From NCBI GenBank assembly GCA_946631855.1, contig CAMPAL010000006.1, positions 1 to 46,942 of the forward strand: a stretch of 46,942 nucleotides of DNA, given 5' to 3'. Below are positions 7,503-15,976 of the stretch, one piece after another (position 1 is the stretch's first letter; each line of letters starts with the position of its first letter). Position numbers and translations under genes: made by a program. The stretch comes from an uncultured Treponema sp. Its GTDB lineage: Bacteria; Spirochaetota; Spirochaetia; Treponematales; Treponemataceae. The notes below the pieces were generated by a model. The model did not search any database, was not told where the DNA came from, and worked only from the letters and a program-made list of their open reading frames with translations.

Positions 7503-8219
7503 ATGATAAAGATTCAGAATATAAGAAAATCATTTCAAACACTGGATGGAGAAAAACAGGCTCTTAAAAATGTTTCTTTTGAACTTGAAGACGGAAAATG
7601 TCTTTTAATTGGAGGCGAAAATGGTTCAGGAAAGAGTTTGTTAATGTCTATTATTGCAGGTTTGGAAGATGCTGATTCTGGATCTATTGAATTGAATGGT
7701 AAGAGGGTTGGACTTGTTTTTCAGGAAGCTGAAACTCAAATTCTTGGAGAAACTCCACGTGAGGATATAGCTTTTGGACCTAAGAATTTAGGATGGAAAA
7801 AAGTTGATGTAGAGGCTGCTGTACTGAAAGCTTTGCAAAAGACAGGTCTGTCCCCTAAAGCAGATTATCCGGCAAGATTTTTATCTGGTGGTGAAAAACG
7901 TCGTCTGGCCCTTGCCTGTATGATAGCTATGGATCTTCCTATTATCATTATGGATGAACCATATGCTAATTTGGATTATCAAGGTGTAAAGCAGGTAAAC
8001 GGATTAATTAAACAGTTAAAATCTGAGGGAAAGACCATAATAATTCTTTCTCACGAGATAGAAAAATGTCTTGGACTTGCGGACAGATTTATTGTTTTAT
8101 TCCGTGGTGAAAAAGTTTTTGATTCGGATCCGCAATCTGCACTGAATGAAGATTTGGAAAAATGGAACATAAGAAATCCGATGGTTACTTACAAAAATCT
8201 AGAGGATTTCATATGGTAA
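7503..8219 (+). CDS. ECF transporter ATPase (BioM-like)
   Basis: The 238-residue protein has Walker A GGENGSGKS (37-45), Q-loop FQEAETQILGET as in ECF/CbiO ATPases, signature LSGGEKRR, Walker B IIIMDEPYANLD and a switch His in SHEIEK. It starts 3 nt after bioY and overlaps the EcfT start by 7 nt, so it is translationally coupled. It is the only ATPase in the module, as in BioMNY of other bacteria, and would act as a homodimer. A partial copy of the dispersed repeat (GGTCTGTCCCC at 7845-7855) encodes GLSP before the signature motif. Biotin specificity comes from the neighbours. Confidence 0.88.
   Translation: MIKIQNIRKSFQTLDGEKQALKNVSFELEDGKCLLIGGENGSGKSLLMSIIAGLEDADSGSIELNGKRVGLVFQEAETQILGETPREDIAFGPKNLGWKKVDVEAAVLKALQKTGLSPKADYPARFLSGGEKRRLALACMIAMDLPIIIMDEPYANLDYQGVKQVNGLIKQLKSEGKTIIILSHEIEKCLGLADRFIVLFRGEKVFDSDPQSALNEDLEKWNIRNPMVTYKNLEDFIW
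7843..7855 (+). repeat. Partial GGGGTCTGTCCCC-like stretch inside the ECF ATPase gene
   Basis: CAGGTCTGTCCCC matches 11 of 13 core bases and is read as GLSP in frame, like the copies in ecfT and birA. The protein is not obviously longer here than its family, so chance or replacement is possible. Confidence 0.4.
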
Positions 8220-8890
8220 AGTATTCACTTTTTGCATATAAACCAGGTTCTTCTTTTTTACATAAATGTCCTGCCTGGTGTAAAATCCTATTTATTCCTT
8301 TATTAAATATTCTTTTTTTATGTTTACCTCCATATTTTTCGCTGGGATTAATGATTTTTCAGGTAATTCTGGCTTTTTGTTTGGGGTTTTCAATTCGTGA
8401 GCAACTTTCTGATTTAAGGCCAATTATTTACTATGCTGTTCTTCTTTTTCTATTTCAATTGATTTCCTGGTTCATTGGGGGTCTGTCCCCTATGGAAGGT
8501 GGAATGAATTTAAATCTTAGGGGGCTGTCCCCTCAAAGTTTTGCTCAAACTTTCTCCTGGACTGCAGAAAAAGAAACTGTATTTTTACTTATAAAATTAT
8601 TTGCCATTATGCAGAGTGCATCTCTGGTTTTTAAGACCTCATCATCTCTAGAATTGAGAGAAGGAATAGGAAAGCTTTTTGGATACAACTCTGTTTTTAC
8701 AAATGCAATTTCAATGTTTCTAAATTTTATTCCTATGCTTTCAAAAATCTGGGAGGAATTGAAAAGAGCCTGGATTGCAAGATCTGGAAAAGCGAACTTA
8801 AAAATGTATCTGATTCTTTTACCTGTATTATTTTCTGTAGGAATGAAAAAAGCCTTTAATATGGCAAGAACTATTAGTATTAGAAAGTAG
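8213..8890 (+). CDS. ECF transporter transmembrane component EcfT (BioN-like)
   Basis: A 225-residue membrane protein (from MVKYSLFAYKPGSSFLH) of the CbiQ/EcfT family, which couples ATP hydrolysis to S-component toppling. The C-terminal half carries the coupling-helix region (ELKRAWIARSGKAN), an ARR/ARS-like motif expected for EcfT. The start at 8213 overlaps the ATPase stop (ATGGTAA), a usual coupling arrangement; a longer reading from 8162 has no support. Two dispersed repeat elements lie inside the gene in frame: GGLSP near residues 88-93 and RGLSP near 102-107, in a hydrophilic loop between hydrophobic segments. That loop is probably an insertion relative to relatives; an alignment would settle it. 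Confidence 0.83.
   Translation: MVKYSLFAYKPGSSFLHKCPAWCKILFIPLLNILFLCLPPYFSLGLMIFQVILAFCLGFSIREQLSDLRPIIYYAVLLFLFQLISWFIGGLSPMEGGMNLNLRGLSPQSFAQTFSWTAEKETVFLLIKLFAIMQSASLVFKTSSSLELREGIGKLFGYNSVFTNAISMFLNFIPMLSKIWEELKRAWIARSGKANLKMYLILLPVLFSVGMKKAFNMARTISIRK
8478..8532 (+). repeat. Two GGGGTCTGTCCCC elements inside ecfT
   Basis: An exact copy at 8478-8490 and a 12-bp copy at 8521-8532 that lacks one T (GGGGCTGTCCCC). Both are read in the same frame as GLSP, 43 bp apart. The one-base deletion is compensated by flanking length, since the frame stays open. Confidence 0.8.
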
Positions 8891-8910
8891 ATTAATAGTA
8901 GGGCTGTTTT

Positions 8911-9951
8911 TTAAATATCCGAGTGCAAACTTACTTCACCAGAGTTTAGTGTTTTTCTGCTGCCATCTTCCAATTGAACAACCAATCCTGCTTTGTCATC
9001 TATATCAATTACTTGAGCAAAATAAGCTGCTTTGTCATCACCAATGATTGGATGTACCTGTACTTTATCACCTATTAAAAATGATGAATTTCTATATTCC
9101 TTCATCACACTTGCAGTATCTTCATCAAAAATTTTTAGTGTTTCCCCTGCAACAAGTGCTGCAAGCTGGCATCGTGTGATATTTTCGTCAGGATTTTTTC
9201 CAGTGATTGAACCGGCAGATTTGTTTGCATTAAAAATATCCTGGTTATCGCTTATATTTATGCCAATCCCAATTACTGCAGATTCTATACTTCCTGTTTC
9301 AAAATTGGTAAATCCTTCTGTAAGTATCCCGCAAACTTTTTTGCCATTTATATAAATATCATTTATCCATTTTATCTTTGCATCTATTTTGTACAGTTTT
9401 TTGATGACTCGTTTTACAGCAACTGCACTAAAAGCTGTAAGTTTTGCAGGTTCTGTAATACCACCTTCTGGTGCATAGATTACAGAAAGGTAAATTCCGG
9501 TTTTTGATGGTGAAACAAAAGTTCGTCCAAGTCTTCCTCTACCTGCAGTTTGACTTTCTGCAACAATGATGGAATTGTGATATTTTTTTCCAGCAGGGGA
9601 CAGACCCCCATTTGCAAGTCTTAATGCACCACATTCCGAAAGGATTTTTTTTGCATATGTATTGGTTGAATCTATGTTTTTAAAACATTCGATATTGCCT
9701 TTTACAAAATCCGGGTAATCTTCTGCAAGATACTTTATCAGCATATCTTTTGAGAAAACATCTGCCGGCCCTTGTAATATATATCCACCATTTGTTGTTC
9801 CTTCTATCTGACAGCCTTCTTCTCTAAGAGTTTTTATTGCTTTCCAGATTGCAGCCCGACTAACTCCGCAGAATTGAGCAATTTTTTCTCCAGAAACAGT
9901 TTGATTATGATTTTGTGAAAGAATTTCCAGAACTTTATCTTTTGTGGTCAT
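8911..9951 (-). CDS. birA: Bifunctional biotin operon repressor / biotin-protein ligase
   Basis: The 346-residue protein has an N-terminal winged helix (about 1-60: VSGEKIAQFCGVSRAAIWKAI), a central ligase domain with the biotinyl-AMP loop GRGRLGR (137-143) and the KWINDIYINGKKVCGIL stretch, and a C-terminal SH3-like domain. It makes biotinyl-5'-AMP, biotinylates carboxyl carrier proteins and, with the DNA-binding domain, represses biotin genes; the operator before bioY is the probable target. It is convergent with the biotin transporter operon. TATAAT lies 6 nt before the ATG with no Shine-Dalgarno sequence, so the mRNA may be leaderless. A dispersed repeat in frame (residues 115-119, GGLSP) falls between the STNTYA and QTAGRGR motifs, where relatives are usually shorter. 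Confidence 0.93.
   Translation of the reverse strand: MTTKDKVLEILSQNHNQTVSGEKIAQFCGVSRAAIWKAIKTLREEGCQIEGTTNGGYILQGPADVFSKDMLIKYLAEDYPDFVKGNIECFKNIDSTNTYAKKILSECGALRLANGGLSPAGKKYHNSIIVAESQTAGRGRLGRTFVSPSKTGIYLSVIYAPEGGITEPAKLTAFSAVAVKRVIKKLYKIDAKIKWINDIYINGKKVCGILTEGFTNFETGSIESAVIGIGINISDNQDIFNANKSAGSITGKNPDENITRCQLAALVAGETLKIFDEDTASVMKEYRNSSFLIGDKVQVHPIIGDDKAAYFAQVIDIDDKAGLVVQLEDGSRKTLNSGEVSLHSDI
9596..9608 (-). repeat. GGGGTCTGTCCCC element inside birA
   Basis: Exact copy on the coding strand, read as G-L-S-P at residues 116-119 in a loop just before the ligase core strand (NSIIVAESQ). Confidence 0.85.
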
Positions 9952-9957
9952 GAATAA

Positions 9958-9986
9958 ATTATATCGTTTTTAAGAAGTATTTTGAA
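9958..9986 (-). promoter_or_regulatory. Predicted birA promoter, leaderless geometry
   Basis: On the minus strand TTCAAA (9986-9981), 17 nt, then TATAAT (9963-9958). Six nt separate the -10 box from the birA ATG, so transcription should start at or next to the start codon. Confidence 0.5.
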
Positions 9987-10008
9987 TAAGTTTGATGATT
10001 GTGATTAA

Positions 10009-10060
10009 GGGGGACAGACCCCTCCTTATTAAAATGCTTTACTATAGGGGTCTGTCCCCC
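10009..10060. repeat. Inverted pair of GGGGTCTGTCCCC elements between birA and the fucosidase gene
   Basis: GGGGGACAGACCCCT (10009-10023) and AGGGGTCTGTCCCCC (10046-10060) are exact inverted 15-mers with 22 nt between. A C-run and CCCATCC follow the right copy. The pair lies between two divergent leaderless-type promoters. Confidence 0.88.
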
Positions 10061-10077
10061 CCCCCTTTCCCATCCTT

Positions 10078-10106
10078 TTGACAACTTTTCATCATCCTTT
10101 TATATT
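10078..10106 (+). promoter_or_regulatory. Strong sigma-70 promoter of the fucosidase gene, leaderless geometry
   Basis: Consensus TTGACA (10078-10083), exactly 17 nt, then TATATT (10101-10106), and 6 nt to the ATG at 10113. There is no room for a Shine-Dalgarno sequence after the predicted start of transcription. Confidence 0.7.
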
Positions 10107-10112
10107 TTAAAA

Positions 10113-11456
10113 ATGACTTTAGATGAAAAATTAGTTCAAATTAAACCAAGTTCCCGCCAGTTGGCTTTTCAAGAGCTGGAATTTTATGCTTTTGTTCATT
10201 TCACGGTAAATACTTTTAAAAATAAAGAGTGGGGGGATGGAAAAGAGTCGCCATCAATTTTTAATCCTACTCAGTTTGATCCTGAACAATGGTGTAGTGC
10301 TATAAAATCTGCCGGCATGAGGGGGCTTATTTTGACCTGTAAACATCATGATGGATTTTGTCTTTGGCCAAGTAAGTTCACCAATCATTCAATTTCTTCA
10401 AGTCCATATAAAAATGGTAAGGCTGATATAGTTGCAGATGTTTCTCATGCCTGTAAGAAATTCGGCCTGAAATTTGGGATTTATCTTTCACCCTGGGATA
10501 GGAATTCTAAACTTTATGGTCAGGGCAAAGCTTATGACGATTATTTTATTAATCAGCTTACAGAACTTTTGACAAATTATGGTCCAGTTTTTTCTGTGTG
10601 GTTTGACGGAGCATGTGGAGAAGGGCCAAATGGAAAAAAGCAGATATATGATTTTCCCCGATATTATGAGGTAATTCGCAAACTTCAACCTCAGGCCTGC
10701 ATTTCTGTTTGTGGTCCAGATGTTCGATGGTGTGGAAATGAGGCAGGTCATTGCCGCGAAGCTGAGTGGAGTGTTGTACCTCTGCGTACAAAAGATACTG
10801 AAATAATTAAAGAAAAAAGTCAGCAGGATGATTCTCAGGAATTCCGTCAGCGAAAAATTTCTGCTTGTGATGAAGATTTAGGCAGTCGAACAGCATTGGA
10901 AAATGAAAAAGATTTAATCTGGTATCCTGCAGAAGTAAATACGTCTATCAGACCAGGCTGGTTTTATCATCCGGAAGAAGATAATGGGGTCCGTCCCCTC
11001 TCTGAATTAATCGACATCTATTATAAATCTGTTGGAGGAAATGCTACATTCCTTTTGAATATTCCACCAACTCCTTTAGGTCTTTTTCATCAAAATGATG
11101 TTCAAAGGCTTAAGGAAATTGGAGATTATTTGAATAAGGCCTTTGGAAAAAGTATTGCAAAGTTAGATTTTCCAACTTATGAACATCATGAAAATGCTTT
11201 TCTTTATCACCTTTCTTTTGATGAAGCTGAAATCAGGCATGTTGTACTTCAGGAAGATATTTCAAAAAGTCAGCGTGTAGAATCTTTTACCCTTGAAATT
11301 AATCAAAATGGAAAGTGGGAAAGTTTTTATAATGGAAAAGTAATTGGCTATAAAAAAATAATTCGTCTTGAAAATCCGGTAAAAAGTGGTCAGATAAGGA
11401 TAAAGATTTTGGATTGTCGTTTAGAGCCAGTGTTAAAATCAATCGCTGTTTATTAA
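10113..11456 (+). CDS. Alpha-L-fucosidase, GH29
   Basis: A 447-residue glycoside hydrolase without a signal peptide, so probably cytoplasmic and acting on imported fucosylated oligosaccharides. GH29 landmarks are YAFVHFTVNTF, TCKHHDGFCLWPS (77-87) with the substrate-binding histidines, YLSPWDR, and the nucleophile Asp165 in VFSVWFDGACGEG; later GWFYHPEED and the SVGGNATFLLNIPP motif. The acid/base residue cannot be assigned with confidence. The C-terminal 95 residues look like a beta-sandwich of the kind found after the barrel. A one-mismatch copy of the dispersed repeat (GGGGTCCGTCCCC, residues 292-295 region, read GVRP) lies between GWFYHPEED and SVGGN. The thioesterase and TrmN6 genes follow closely, without obvious functional linkage. 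Confidence 0.9.
   Translation: MTLDEKLVQIKPSSRQLAFQELEFYAFVHFTVNTFKNKEWGDGKESPSIFNPTQFDPEQWCSAIKSAGMRGLILTCKHHDGFCLWPSKFTNHSISSSPYKNGKADIVADVSHACKKFGLKFGIYLSPWDRNSKLYGQGKAYDDYFINQLTELLTNYGPVFSVWFDGACGEGPNGKKQIYDFPRYYEVIRKLQPQACISVCGPDVRWCGNEAGHCREAEWSVVPLRTKDTEIIKEKSQQDDSQEFRQRKISACDEDLGSRTALENEKDLIWYPAEVNTSIRPGWFYHPEEDNGVRPLSELIDIYYKSVGGNATFLLNIPPTPLGLFHQNDVQRLKEIGDYLNKAFGKSIAKLDFPTYEHHENAFLYHLSFDEAEIRHVVLQEDISKSQRVESFTLEINQNGKWESFYNGKVIGYKKIIRLENPVKSGQIRIKILDCRLEPVLKSIAVY
10986..10998 (+). repeat. One-mismatch GGGGTCTGTCCCC element inside the fucosidase gene
   Basis: GGGGTCCGTCCCC, read as G-V-R-P in frame, close to the position where GH29 relatives usually carry a short hydrophilic stretch. 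It could be an eroded copy or one that replaced native sequence. Confidence 0.6.
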
Positions 11457-11496
11457 ATCTAAAAAAATGGTATTATAGCAAAAAAGGATGAAAGTT

Positions 11497-12264
11497 ATGA
11501 AAAATGAAACAACTCTTAAACAATGGCATGATGATGATCTGGTAAAATTTCACAAGGAATTTAAACTTACTTTTGGCCAGTGTGATATTAATAATAAACT
11601 TACACTTGCAGAACTTCTGCTTATGACTTCAGATACTGCGGTGGAAGATTACAATCAAAAAGGTCTTTCCTGGCAATATCTGGTAGATAACGGAGTTACA
11701 ATTCTAACTTCCCGTTCAGCTTTTCATATTGAAAAAATGCCTGTAGCAAATCAGAAAATTACTTTGAATACTTGGGAAGAAAAATCTGAAGGTTTGCAGC
11801 TTTCCCGTAAATATGAAATTATTGATTCAGAATCTGGCGAGCTTTTGATAAAAGGATGGAGTTTTTGGACTGTTGTTGATTTTCAAAAAAGAAAGATTAT
11901 TCCACCAAAAATGTTTACTTTAAGACCAGAACCAACAGTTTCAACTGATTATGATGGTGTTAAGCCTGGAAAAATCTCTCTTCCTGAAACAATGAAAGAA
12001 ATTGGCAGTCATAAGATTGTCTTTTCTGATATGGATGCAAATGGTCATACTAATAATTCAAAATATATCAATTTTGTTTTGGATTCTTTACCTGCAGAAT
12101 ATCAGAATAAAACTTATAAGGATTTTAAAATAAATTATTCAAAAGAAGCTGTATTGAATGATGAAGTTTCTGTACAGGCTGAATTTGCCGGTACAGAAAA
12201 CAAAATCATTATTGCTGGTAAAAACAAGGGAGAATCTTGTTTTGAATGTGAGCTATTTTATTAA
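11497..12264 (+). CDS. Acyl-ACP thioesterase (FatA-like, double hotdog)
   Basis: A 255-residue cytoplasmic protein of PF01643. The N-terminal hotdog starts with FKLTFGQCDINNKLTLAELL; the second hotdog carries SDMDANGHTNNSKYINF, which contains the D-x-N-x-H pattern used in catalysis, and ends with YSKEAVLNDEV. It hydrolyses acyl-ACP to free fatty acid, ending chain elongation. An alternative ATG at 11488 is 9 nt upstream, but AGGA (11485-11488) is correctly spaced only for 11497. It begins 40 nt after the fucosidase stop; TATTAT at 11471-11476 may be a separate -10 box. The nearby TetR/acyl-CoA ligase pair suggests a lipid theme, but that is inference. Confidence 0.85.
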   Translation: MKNETTLKQWHDDDLVKFHKEFKLTFGQCDINNKLTLAELLLMTSDTAVEDYNQKGLSWQYLVDNGVTILTSRSAFHIEKMPVANQKITLNTWEEKSEGLQLSRKYEIIDSESGELLIKGWSFWTVVDFQKRKIIPPKMFTLRPEPTVSTDYDGVKPGKISLPETMKEIGSHKIVFSDMDANGHTNNSKYINFVLDSLPAEYQNKTYKDFKINYSKEAVLNDEVSVQAEFAGTENKIIIAGKNKGESCFECELFY

Positions 12265-12278
12265 TTTGAAATATCCAT

Positions 12279-13040
12279 ATGGAACAAATTGATACCCTTC
12301 TTAATGGCAGAAAAATTATTCAGGATCCTCAACGTTTTCAGTTTGGAATTGACGCAGTGCTACTTGCAAATTTTGCAGCAAAAGAAACACGTAATAATGA
12401 TAAAGTAATTGATTTGGGAACTGGAACAGGAATTATTCCTTTGCTTATGGAAACATCAACCTTAGCATCATCTTTTACAGGCCTTGAGATACAGGAAGAA
12501 TCTGCTCAAATGGCTGCCAGAAGTGTTGAACTTAACAAACTTTCTACCAAAGTTCAGATTGTCCAGGGCGATATTAAAGCTGTTTCATCTATTTTTCCAA
12601 AACATTCCTTCAACGTGGTAACATCAAATCCACCTTACATGATTAATGAACACGGTCGCCAGAATGATGGAGATGCAAAATCTATAGCCCGTCATGAAGT
12701 TTTGTGTACGCTTGAAGATGTTGTAGATGCTGCAGATTATCTTCTATGTCCTCATGGAAAATTTTTTATGATTCACAGGCCTTTCCGTCTTCCTGAAATT
12801 TTTTCTGCATTGCAAAAGCATAATCTTGAAGTAAAACGGATGAGACTTGTTTATCCTTTTGAAGACAAAGAACCTAATATGGTTTTGATAGAAGCTCGTA
12901 AAAATGCAAGACCAGAGTTAAAAGTTGAATCGCCTTTGATTGTTCGTTTTAATGAAGGGCCAAAAAAAGGTTCTTATACTGATGAAATTCAGGAAATTTA
13001 TAATTCTTCAAAGATTTTTTCTAAAGAGTCTTTAAAATAG
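12279..13040 (+). CDS. tRNA1(Val) adenine-N6 methyltransferase-like protein
   Basis: A 253-residue SAM-dependent methyltransferase. Motif I is VIDLGTGTGIIPLL, the acidic end of strand 2 is GLEIQEES, and the catalytic SNPPYMI motif marks an N6-adenine type enzyme. The opening (MEQIDTLLNGRKIIQDPQRFQFGIDAVLLANF) is characteristic of the YfiC/TrmN6 family, which methylates A37 of tRNA-Val. It starts 15 nt after the thioesterase gene, without a Shine-Dalgarno sequence, and its end overlaps the convergent TetR gene by 20 bp. Confidence 0.85.
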   Translation: MEQIDTLLNGRKIIQDPQRFQFGIDAVLLANFAAKETRNNDKVIDLGTGTGIIPLLMETSTLASSFTGLEIQEESAQMAARSVELNKLSTKVQIVQGDIKAVSSIFPKHSFNVVTSNPPYMINEHGRQNDGDAKSIARHEVLCTLEDVVDAADYLLCPHGKFFMIHRPFRLPEIFSALQKHNLEVKRMRLVYPFEDKEPNMVLIEARKNARPELKVESPLIVRFNEGPKKGSYTDEIQEIYNSSKIFSKESLK

Positions 13041-13683
13041 TATCTACAAGTTTAATTGTTTTGTTTAAAGAACTTTCATCTGTTGGAAGAGCAAAAAGAC
13101 TTCCGGCTCCACAATCAGGATTTTGACGAACAGTTTCTTTTCTTTTTACAATATAAAAATCCCTCTGCTGAAATATTATAGAGGTGATTGCTGATGCAAG
13201 ATCCTTCAACTCTTTTTCATTTTTCTTGCCAATTTTATCAACTGAAGCAAAAGCTGAAAGTATTTCTTTTATTTCGTTTGTAACAGATTCTATTTCTTTT
13301 TTAACAATATTCAGTGCATCAAGATTAAAATACTGTTCTGTATGTAAAAAGACATAAATTTGAAATAAAGGTTCATTTTCATACATTTCAAAAAAGCGTG
13401 TAATCATCTTTTTAAAAAATGCTGATGGAGTAGTTTTGTTGTTTTGTATTGATTCAAGACTTTTTTCAGGAAGAAATTTTATAGATTCAACTTCTTTTCC
13501 GCAGTGATAAATTGTTGCATCATACATTGCGTCACGGTTTTCAAAATGATTGTAGAGGGACGCTTTTTTAATTTCCAGAATTTCTGATATATCAGCAAGA
13601 GATGTTGCACCGGCACTTTTTTCAAATGCACTGGTTAAAAATGATTGAATGATTTTTTCCTGAGAAATATTCTTTTTACTCAT
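13021..13683 (-). CDS. TetR/AcrR-family transcriptional regulator
   Basis: A 220-residue repressor-like protein. The N-terminal helix-turn-helix is IIQSFLTSAFEKSAGATSLADISEILEIKKASLYNHF (about residues 11-47), with the YNHFENRDAMYDA end typical of TetR. The C-terminal ligand domain is not diagnostic. It is divergent from a long-chain acyl-CoA ligase gene, and a short palindrome lies in the shared promoter region, so control of that gene by acyl-CoA or a fatty acid is plausible. TACAAT lies 4 nt before its ATG. Its 3' end overlaps the convergent methyltransferase gene. Confidence 0.85.
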   Translation of the reverse strand: MSKKNISQEKIIQSFLTSAFEKSAGATSLADISEILEIKKASLYNHFENRDAMYDATIYHCGKEVESIKFLPEKSLESIQNNKTTPSAFFKKMITRFFEMYENEPLFQIYVFLHTEQYFNLDALNIVKKEIESVTNEIKEILSAFASVDKIGKKNEKELKDLASAITSIIFQQRDFYIVKRKETVRQNPDCGAGSLFALPTDESSLNKTIKLVDTILKTL

Positions 13684-13698
13684 ATTTATTGTATCGGT

Positions 13699-13716
13699 AA
13701 CTAACGGGTATTAGTT
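13699..13716. promoter_or_regulatory. Candidate TetR operator
   Basis: AACTAA (13699-13704) and TTAGTT (13711-13716) are inverted around CGGGTA. It lies between the TetR gene and the acyl-CoA ligase promoter. Size and place suit a TetR-family operator; binding is inferred. Confidence 0.4.
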
Positions 13717-13729
13717 TATGTTTTTCTAC

Positions 13730-13758
13730 TTGCTTTGTATTTAAAATCTCATTATACT
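13730..13758 (+). promoter_or_regulatory. Predicted sigma-70 promoter of the acyl-CoA ligase gene
   Basis: TTGCTT (13730-13735), 17 nt, TATACT (13753-13758). Start near 13765 gives a leader of about 60 nt with TGGAG before the ATG at 13824. Confidence 0.55.
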
Positions 13759-13823
13759 AAGTTTTAATTGACAAATATGACAAAAAATGTCATTTTGAAC
13801 CAAAAGATGGAGAAAAAGTTCAT

Positions 13824-15764
13824 ATGGTTTTTGATTCAAATTACACAATTCCTAAATTAGTTAGGGATTCAGCTGAAAAGTGGCCTGAAGTTGTTGCTCA
13901 GTATCACAAAGTAGTAAAAGGTGGAGAATTTCAGCCTGTTTTGTATCGTGAAATGTATCAGTTTGCTTTGGATGTTGCAGCAGGATTGATTACTATTGGT
14001 GTAAAACGTGGTGATTTAATTGGTCTTATTGCTGATAACCGTGCTGAATGGTTGTATACAAGTGTTGCAATTAATGGTCTTGGAGCTATAGATGTTCCTC
14101 GTGGTTGTGATGCAACACCTAATGATTTAGTTCAGATTTTAGGAATTACAGAAATTAAAACTGTTGTTGCAGAAAATGGTTCACAGGTAAATAAAATCGT
14201 ATCTTTGAAAGATCAGTTACCATGTCTTGAAAGAATTATTGTTTTTGAGAATGAAGTAAAACCTGAATTTCTGGAACTTGCAAAAACAAATAAGGTTGAG
14301 ATTCTTTTCTATAAAGATATTTTAGCTACAGGTCAGAAGTGGCGTATTGAAAATCCTGGAAAGGTTGAAGAAGAATTTGATAAGGGTAAGGGTGAAGATA
14401 TTTGTACAATCATCTTTACTTCAGGTACAACCGGAACTCCAAAAGGCGTTCAGTTAACACATGGTGGATATCTTGCTCAGCTTGATGAAATTCCAGAACG
14501 TATTTTTATTAATCCTGGTGATAAGGCTTTGTCAGTTCTTCCTGTATGGCACGTATTTGAACGCGAAGTTGAATATGTAATTTTGATTCAGGGTGGAACT
14601 CTTTGTTATTCAAAACCTGTTGGTTCAATCCTCCTTGCAGATTTTAAGGCAATTAATCCTCATCTTTTACCAGCTGTTCCTCGTGTATTTGAAGCAGTTT
14701 ATGACGGTATTACAAAGAAGATGCGTAAGGCTGGTGGAATTGTTCTTAAGCTCTTTAATTTTTTCGTCGGAGTTGCAAAACTTCAGAAAAAAATGTCTCG
14801 TTTAATGTTTAATCAGAATGCTTGTTTTACAAGATACACACCGGTATTGTGGTGGATTTTGTTCATCATCCCATGGTCTTTACTCTGGCCTCTTTACTGG
14901 CTTGGTGATTTGATTATTTTCCGTAAGATTAAGTCTATGCTTGGTACTAACTTCCGTGCAGGTATTGCTGGTGGTGGCGCTTATCCAAAAACTATTGATG
15001 AATTCTTCTGGGCTATTGGTGTTGAAATTGTAGAAGGATATGGACTTTCAGAAACTTCTCCAATTGTTGCAGTTCGTCCTATTGCGGCTCCAATTTTTCG
15101 TACAATCGGTTCACCAATTCGTGGTGTTCAGGCTCGTATCGTTGATCCAGTTGATGGATTTGTTCTTGAACGTGGAAAACAGGGTGTTCTTCAGATTAAA
15201 GGTCCAACTGTAATGAAGGGTTACTACAAGCGTCCAGATTTAACTGCAAAAGTTATTAATGAAGAAGGATGGCTTGATACAGGCGACTTAGCTATTATGA
15301 CAATCCATAATGAACTTCAGATTCGTGGACGTATCAAGGATACAATCGTTCTTCGCGGTGGTGAAAACCTTGAACCTGTACCAATCGAAACAAAACTTTC
15401 AGAATCTCGCTTTATCAAGCAGGCTGTAGTTCTTGGTCAGGATATGCGTTATCTTGGTGCTTTAATCCTTGTTGATGAAGAAGAACTTAAATCATACGCA
15501 GAAGAAAATGGTATGCAGTATGATACTTTTGAAAACTTCCTTCAGACAGAAGCAGTTCAGAAGCTTTATGAAACAGAAATTGCAACCCTTATTAGTTCTA
15601 AAAATGGATTTAAGATGTTTGAAAGAATTGCAAAATTCCAGCTTATTACAAAATCATTTGAAGTTGGTGTTGAACTTTCTGCAAAACAGGAAATCATGCG
15701 TTTCAGAATTAATGAAATTTATAAAGATAAGATTGCAGAAATGTTTGCTGATAATGACAATTAA
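13824..15764 (+). CDS. Long-chain fatty acid-CoA ligase (AMP-forming)
   Basis: A 646-residue ANL-superfamily enzyme that activates fatty acids as acyl-AMP and then acyl-CoA. Visible motifs are the P-loop TIIFTSGTTGTPKGVQLTH, the aromatic/ER region VEGYGLSETSP, the hinge-side GWLDTGDLA, and LRGGENLEPVPIE with the C-terminal domain behind it. A hydrophobic stretch in the middle (YTPVLWWILFIIPWSLLWPL, near residues 335-354) is unusual for a soluble ligase but common in the bacterial long-chain group that associates with membranes. It is monocistronic: own promoter at 13730-13758, strong terminator at 15782-15811. Regulation by the divergent TetR protein is likely but inferred. Confidence 0.88.
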   Translation: MVFDSNYTIPKLVRDSAEKWPEVVAQYHKVVKGGEFQPVLYREMYQFALDVAAGLITIGVKRGDLIGLIADNRAEWLYTSVAINGLGAIDVPRGCDATPNDLVQILGITEIKTVVAENGSQVNKIVSLKDQLPCLERIIVFENEVKPEFLELAKTNKVEILFYKDILATGQKWRIENPGKVEEEFDKGKGEDICTIIFTSGTTGTPKGVQLTHGGYLAQLDEIPERIFINPGDKALSVLPVWHVFEREVEYVILIQGGTLCYSKPVGSILLADFKAINPHLLPAVPRVFEAVYDGITKKMRKAGGIVLKLFNFFVGVAKLQKKMSRLMFNQNACFTRYTPVLWWILFIIPWSLLWPLYWLGDLIIFRKIKSMLGTNFRAGIAGGGAYPKTIDEFFWAIGVEIVEGYGLSETSPIVAVRPIAAPIFRTIGSPIRGVQARIVDPVDGFVLERGKQGVLQIKGPTVMKGYYKRPDLTAKVINEEGWLDTGDLAIMTIHNELQIRGRIKDTIVLRGGENLEPVPIETKLSESRFIKQAVVLGQDMRYLGALILVDEEELKSYAEENGMQYDTFENFLQTEAVQKLYETEIATLISSKNGFKMFERIAKFQLITKSFEVGVELSAKQEIMRFRINEIYKDKIAEMFADNDN

Positions 15765-15781
15765 TTTCTAAAACTTATTCT

Positions 15782-15816
15782 AAAAGGCCTGGAAGTAATT
15801 CCGGGCTTTTTCTTTT
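15782..15816 (+). terminator. Intrinsic terminator of the acyl-CoA ligase gene
   Basis: A 13-bp stem (15782-15794 with 15799-15811, two G-U pairs) around GTAA, with a T-rich tail TTTTTCTTTTTT. Confidence 0.85.
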
Positions 15817-15837
15817 TTAAATGGATTTTATGTGTGA

Positions 15838-15900
15838 GGGGACAGACCTCTAATATTTTAGGGGTCTGTCCCCCCATTTCTTTATCAGGGGTCTGTCCCC
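15838..15900. repeat. Cluster of three GGGGTCTGTCCCC elements
   Basis: A one-mismatch inverse copy (15838-15850) and two exact direct copies (15861-15873 and 15888-15900). The first two form an imperfect inverted pair around a TA-rich core, like the palindrome at 1982-2017. They occupy the gap between the ligase terminator and the htpG leader. Confidence 0.88.
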
Positions 15901-15976
15901 CCCTCTCTTTATCTACAAAAATAAATTTGTCAAATTCCCACTTTTATTATTATTTTTTAATTATAGGAGTTTTGTA

